Assembly (NCBI GenBank): GCA_028023455.1
Contig: JAQFVV010006270.1
Location: 4,302,834 to 4,366,833 of the forward strand
Length of the DNA: 64,000 nucleotides
From: Epiperipatus broadwayi
Taxonomy: Eukaryota > Onychophora > Udeonychophora > Euonychophora > Peripatidae
Direction of reading: 5' to 3'
Part shown: positions 59,226 to 64,000 of the stretch, one piece after another
How the letters are laid out: each line of letters starts with the position of its first letter
How positions within the stretch are numbered: position 1 is the first letter of the stretch
Program-made: the position numbers and the translations under genes
Notes under the pieces: model-generated
Told to the model about the DNA's origin: nothing
Seen by the model: the letters and a program-made list of their open reading frames with translations, nothing else
Databases searched by the model: none

Positions 59226-61025
59226 ATATTTTAATCCTATATAGTACATATTTATTACTTGCTCGTTAACAATATATAATACTTACATCTGATCCATTAA
59301 TCTTGAAAATATTATACAAACTGTATCTCAATCCAATTGTTTAAAATACAATATACCATTCACTAGCTTTAAAGAGGTTAACTACCTGGTGACTCAGTCC
59401 TTCAGCAAAATCCATATTTTTACAAATAGTTCTCTTATTTTCTATTTTTTATGTGTTTAGCTATACCATTCCTAAATTATGCTATCCAGGTTCATTGCAC
59501 CTTTGTGTCTTAAAACAGAATAGACCCTGCACACAATACATAAGCATGATATTTTTTAAAATGATAATATCCCATTTTTTTCATTTGAATGTTAATATGA
59601 AGTCATTTATATATATATTGCTCATGCTGCCAAAACAAACTTTCTCATTAAATAAAGAATGATTTATAATATTACCAATAAATTTGTCATTAGAAACTTA
59701 GACAAAATGTCATATAATACTGATTCTATCAAAATTTGAAAAGCAATGCAAATGTGAAATATAAAAAAGTCTAAAACATTTTCTCATCAACACAGAAATT
59801 AAATTAATTTATGAAAGTTTCATCAATATAATTTTTCTTAATGATTGAAGGTTTGGTCATGCAATTGGATATGCAAATTATGTAATAATAAATATGAACA
59901 AATAATACACTTAATAGACACCAGCTTTTTAAAAAAGAATTTTAAAAATGTGTTGATAGCTCCAAAATAGAAACTTAACTGAATAATTAAAATCCTTCTA
60001 CAATCACTTTTATGAAAGTAACAGTTCTTTTTATTTGCAACTTATCTGGATAGTTAAAGGACTGTTTATCTTCTAGTCTAAAAACATTGATAACTTTCTA
60101 AACTTTTATATGAGCATGGAATATTTCTGAGAGACTAAATATATATCCAAAATTTATGAGATGAATAGTGATCAACCATAATTCTTTTATATAATCTTCT
60201 TAAATTATTCAATTAATTAATTATTTAATAGGTAATATTGATTTTTTCTTTATTTGTATTTGCAATTCAAATTTGCATACATTTGCATAATGAAGTGAGT
60301 ACTTTCTTCTTCATAACCTAAAGCTGGGTATACTTTTGAGGAAGTTTACCATAATCATAACTTCATAAATAAGAAATCACTTCATTATGTAAATGAACAA
60401 ACATATATAAATTTGAATTATTTAATAAGTAACAAAATAATATTTTTTTTTTGAAAACCACAATTTTCACCTATAATATCAAATCTATAAAATTTAAGAA
60501 TGATTTTCAATGGTGAAAATGTTGATTTACGAGTAGCTATTATTGTTATAAATTACCTGTATGAAAACTTAATTTTACTAAATTTACCCTGAATTAGTCA
60601 AAATGTTTTATTTATATTTAACTTATTTCTTCACGTATTTTATATGCAATCCAAGTTTGTAATTATATAATATATATATATATTTAATGTAACAAATTTA
60701 TTTCATAGCAATCACATTTAGATGACAAAACCTTATATTTTCATAAATTTATAATTTGTTTAAATTCAATCAATTGATAATTATGTTAATATATACAGTA
60801 TTTAGTTTACTAAAAAAAAATAGTATTGAATTTTATTATGCCTTTATCTATTTGTGTATATGCTTCTTAATTATGAAAAGCAACACATTTAATGTTTATG
60901 TATTTATATTTGTCATTTCCAAATAATCACCTTTATATATGGTAAGAATTATAAAAATAAACTTGATAAAAGTATATTAATAATTTTTATTAATCATATA
61001 TTAGACTACATATTATCCAATAATG
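59226..61025. other. AT-rich DNA without recognised features
   Basis: No coding, RNA or repeat signal recognised. Confidence 0.35.
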
Positions 61026-61034
61026 AATAATATT

Positions 61035-61490
61035 TCTATAGTGTAATTTTCACTACACCACTGTCATGCAAGATAGGAACCAATTTCTATCCACTTTTAA
61101 TATCTTGTGGAGGATCCTCCACAAGGTGTTAAAAGTGGATAGAGTGATTTGTGTCAAAGTTATGAGAGCAGTACATTTGACACTGATCAAATAAACTGTA
61201 GTAATTTGCTACCTATATATATACTAAACAATGATAAAGATATGTAGTAATTTGCTACCTATATATATACTAAACAATGATAAAGATATGTGTAAGAGAT
61301 TGAGGTTTGGACCAACTGATGAGTTCTGTTTCAGCATGAAATGTGCGTCTTCATGATCATAGATCCCTTTTTCATATATCATTGATCATATGTCTATGAT
61401 GACATCCCACCACAAGGTGTTAAAAGTGGATAGAAACCAGGCCCAACCTTGTGTGAAAGCAGTGTAGTAAAAATTACACTACTGAAATAT
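61035..61490. mobile_element. MITE-like element with internal nested repeats
   Basis: Terminal arms of about 80 bp: ATAGTGTAATTTTCACTACA at the left, complemented near 61465-61487. TATTATCCAATAATGAATAAT on the left resembles the rc of ATTGGATAATC on the right. Inside are a perfect 22-bp palindrome centred on GGATCC near 61114, a 46-bp tandem duplication (61199-61290, TAGTAATTTGCTACCTATAT) and a family-4 fragment (61285-61385). Confidence 0.75.
61310..61345 (+). ncRNA. Hammerhead-like core (family 4), incomplete
   Basis: GGACCAA before CUGAUGA (61316-61322), helix II GUUCUG/CAGCAU around UUU (one mismatch), GAAA at 61338-61341. No matching cleavage-site half was found downstream, so the motif is incomplete. 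Confidence 0.4.
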
Positions 61491-61895
61491 TTGTTATTGG
61501 ATAATCTAACATTCAGATGTTTTGTAGATAGTGATGTTGAGAATTTTGCATAGCTGAGCATATTTTTCCTAATATCAGAGTCATTAATCTAGAATTTTCA
61601 TGGTTTACAATTTAGAAGTCAATTATTACTCAATAAGTAATACCTTACTTCACAAAGAGCTAACTAAATAGTAATCTAAGCTCTAATTCATACATAATCA
61701 TCATACAAACAATTTACCATCTACACTTAGAAAATATAAAACTTTTGGTAATATATATATAAGCAAGTGTTACTTCATTGCTTTTTTGAATGACATTATT
61801 TTGATATATAAACTCACTCATGTAAATTTAATGACCCAGAAACATGGAACAGAATTTTAAGTTTTGTGAATATTATGGAAATTACGCCATATAAC
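61491..61895. other. AT-rich DNA without recognised features
   Basis: No feature recognised. Confidence 0.35.
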
Positions 61896-61896
61896 C

Positions 61897-62065
61897 AATA
61901 TTTACTAAGGCTGTAACCTTTAGGAATAAGCGTCTGAAAAATTTGAAGGTAGGGACCTCTACAGGTCTTAAACACAAGCTTACGCTATGAAGAAAAGAGG
62001 GAATCCCTTCTTTACTTCAACCTACTTTTATATATGAATAGGTTACAGCCTTAGTAAATATTACT
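61897..62065. mobile_element. MITE with 23-bp terminal inverted repeats
   Basis: AATATTTACTAAGGCTGTAA at the left and TTACAGCCTTAGTAAATATT at 62044-62063 are exact reverse complements, enclosing about 165 bp with no coding content. Confidence 0.85.
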
Positions 62066-62960
62066 TAATATAATAATGTGCGTTTAATAAAATTTATAAT
62101 TACAACTTTAAATTATCATATAACCAAGTAAAGGTGCTTGCAGTTAACTGGAGTCACTAACTAGGTATAAAGCTAAATGGTTAAACAAAAAACATTTGGA
62201 ATTTAACAGCTTGAGGATTTATTATTTTCAATTCATTAGCTGAAAAAGTAAAAGTGAACACTGGAGGAATACAACAGTTATTCTTATCTGAAAACTAATT
62301 GACCAGAAACTGATCATGAAGTCTGATAGCAAATAAAAATCTTAATTCTTTACTATGAATGAAAATAGAGGTAATTAATATCCAATCAACTATTGTGTAA
62401 AAAAAATGAGAAAAAAATGAAAACAAAATATGTGGTTGGGTGTTTTCAGTTATATAAGAATATGTTAACAAGAGAACAGAAATTTCGTATAGTTGGAAAA
62501 AGTGAGATTATCTAAAGGCGAGGTAAAGATAGTTAGAAAACATATGATATGAAAAGATTAAGGGAGGATTTAGATTTGATAAGCATATATAAGTGAATTT
62601 ATTTTTAATTATATAAATGATAGAATTAATAAGTAGATAAACTAACATTTATATAGAGCTTTATAATTATCAATAAAGCAAGTCGTATATAATGTGACAT
62701 TGCTTTTATAAGCTTGTATTCACAAAATAGATGAGACAGAATAATATTATGATCAATTTTATTGAATATGTAGAATGGAGCTCATAGAAAAATTATATAA
62801 AAATGGTCACAGTATTATATTTTTATCAATAAGAAATTTAGAGTTGTGTATAGTTATGGTAGGAATATTTTATATTATTTTTAATGTATTTAATATAAAT
62901 AGAATTGTCATAGAAAGAGGTATTTTATCAGGTGTTTTCTTTGTTGACATATTCTTATTT
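62066..62960. other. AT-rich DNA without recognised features
   Basis: No feature recognised. A 69-codon frame at 62775 is low-complexity hydrophobic and probably chance. Confidence 0.35.
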
Positions 62961-62971
62961 TATTTTAAAAA

Positions 62972-64000
62972 ATATATTTATTGACATAATAAAATTGCAC
63001 AGATAAATTATAAATACACTTTGTAAATGTTGGCTCATCCATTGCTGGCATTGGCTTTTTCCATCAAGACTGACTTGATAACATGGAAGTCCTAGCTCTG
63101 GTAGATGCATGGCAGAGCCATTCTCTGCACTAGCAGGTTGATGTATGAGTAAATAGACCACCCCTTTTGAGGTTGGCCCAATAATGTTAATGTATAAGCT
63201 GGAATACATGTAGTGTGAAATCAATGCCTCTCTAGTAGAATCCGGCATGTTGTATCATAGACTGCTTCATTTACGATACACTACAATGTGGATATATCAG
63301 GTCCAATATTCATGTAGAGTCTGTTGGCCATACTAGTAGGCTCCATGTATTCATAAATAAGAATTTAGAGGATAATATCTTGTCCTTGTTCTGAAGAACT
63401 TTGAGCTTATCAACAAATGTAGCATTGGGGTCCGGTATTGGTTGTGTGAACTTAGTCCTGCATCTTGTGTACCAAAAAGCATATGTCAGGAAGATAGATA
63501 ACCTGATAACTGTAAAGTCTCCAGAGAAGACACAACCCCTGATGTCCAGGATTTTATCCACTGCTATAATGCAGTGTTGAGAGATAACACTTCTAATACT
63601 GTTATAGCCTGGACATATATTTAATATACGATTAAAAGTCTCCTCTCCACTAGAGCAGGCATGACAAATTGGGTCTATTTTATTTAGAAACTGCTTGAAG
63701 TGTAAGAAAGTATTAGTTGGCATGGAACCCATATTCATCTTGATCAGATAATCCAAAAGTTTGGGCTCCAGTAGCAGATATTTAAATATTGTGGTGATTT
63801 TATGATTGTTACACCCTAGGTGAGTATTCATAGCTGTATCTCCAGGATTCAGCAGGCGATGTGTCTGCCAGATGCTGATTTTGTTATTAAACCTTGCTGT
63901 TGAATGCCCGATGTATAGAAATTGTTGCTTAATAATGGTGTCGAGCCATGTGACTTTACCGGGGGGTGGTCTGTCAGTAGGTATTACAGTCTCTATGATA
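62972..64000 (-). pseudogene. LINE polyprotein C terminus and 3' end, running off the window
   Basis: Minus strand. The frame is open from the window edge (64000) to a stop at 63310, about 230 codons, longer than its first internal ATG at 63831. Readable parts are RPPPGKVTWLDTIIKQQFLY, GHSTARFNNKISIWQTHRLL and MPTNTFLHFKQF, then a zinc-knuckle-like CHACSSGEETFNRILNICPG (C-x2-C...H-absent...C spacing), common at the C terminus of non-LTR polyproteins. After the stop come about 340 bp of 3' UTR and AATAAA at 62978-62973 before an A-rich end. The open frame suggests a young or recently active copy; the catalytic part would lie beyond position 64000. Clade not determined. Confidence 0.55.

Overview
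The window is metazoan nuclear DNA, very AT-rich (long A/T runs, an almost uninterrupted ATT microsatellite of about 200 bp, many TA microsatellites). I find no complete host gene. Everything recognisable is transposable-element derived: non-LTR retrotransposon (LINE) fragments, Penelope-like GIY-YIG/reverse transcriptase fragments, a hAT element of the ZMYM1/TTF-zinc-finger type, tRNA-headed SINEs and many hairpin or inverted-repeat elements. The mix suggests a mollusc, possibly an octopus or other coleoid cephalopod; this rests on general character only, not on a database match. It is best read as an intergenic desert or a very long intron.

The most notable content is a set of interspersed repeats that carry type I hammerhead self-cleaving ribozyme motifs. 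Family 1 occurs at about 0.7-1.2, 1.7, 23.1, 27.6-28.6, 30.8-31.5, 40.9-41.6, 53.3-53.9, 54.2-55.05 and 56.1 kb. Its hammerheads have the CUGAUGA core (CUGACGA in some copies), GAAA, a GUC cleavage triplet, a 6-bp helix I, a helix II that covaries between copies and a 2-bp helix III. The copies are flanked by clear target-site duplications (8-16 bp), so they moved by retrotransposition. They exist as head-to-tail dimers (period 454 bp) and as 492-bp inverted dimers with one hammerhead on each strand. Three further repeat families (36.0-36.3/56.9-57.2 kb; 9.55-9.67 kb; 2.5-3.3/5.1/44.6/61.3 kb) also contain hammerhead-like cores. This is the pattern expected of retrozyme-like or Penelope-associated non-autonomous elements.

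Layout. 0-7 kb: family-1 elements in a decayed LINE tail, a tandem family-4 repeat, a possible terminal exon on the minus strand, and a decayed Penelope-like element (5.4-6.8 kb). 7-16 kb: hairpin elements, the ATT tract, a family-3 hammerhead hairpin, a ~135-bp tandem array split by a LINE 3' end, and a LINE endonuclease (14.8-16.1 kb, minus). 17-25 kb: SINEs, a 66-bp tandem repeat, a decayed LINE interrupted by a family-1 element, and an unexplained GC-richer block. 25-32 kb: AT-rich DNA and a family-1 cluster. 33-36 kb: decayed LINE and nested inverted-repeat elements. 36.3-39.1 kb: a Penelope GIY-YIG fragment between two ~0.93-kb LTR-like direct repeats. 40.3-42 kb: a decayed LINE split by a hammerhead dimer. 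44.8-50.8 kb: a hAT element with terminal inverted repeats, inserted in a family-4 repeat. 51-58.6 kb: inverted SINE pairs, family-1 elements, a LINE broken by two hammerhead repeats, and another GIY-YIG fragment. 59-62 kb: hairpin elements. 63-64 kb: the C-terminal part of a LINE polyprotein running off the right edge.

No host pathway can be described. The functional links are between elements: autonomous LINE and Penelope-like elements could supply reverse transcriptase for the non-autonomous SINEs and hammerhead repeats, but which partner serves which is not shown by the sequence.
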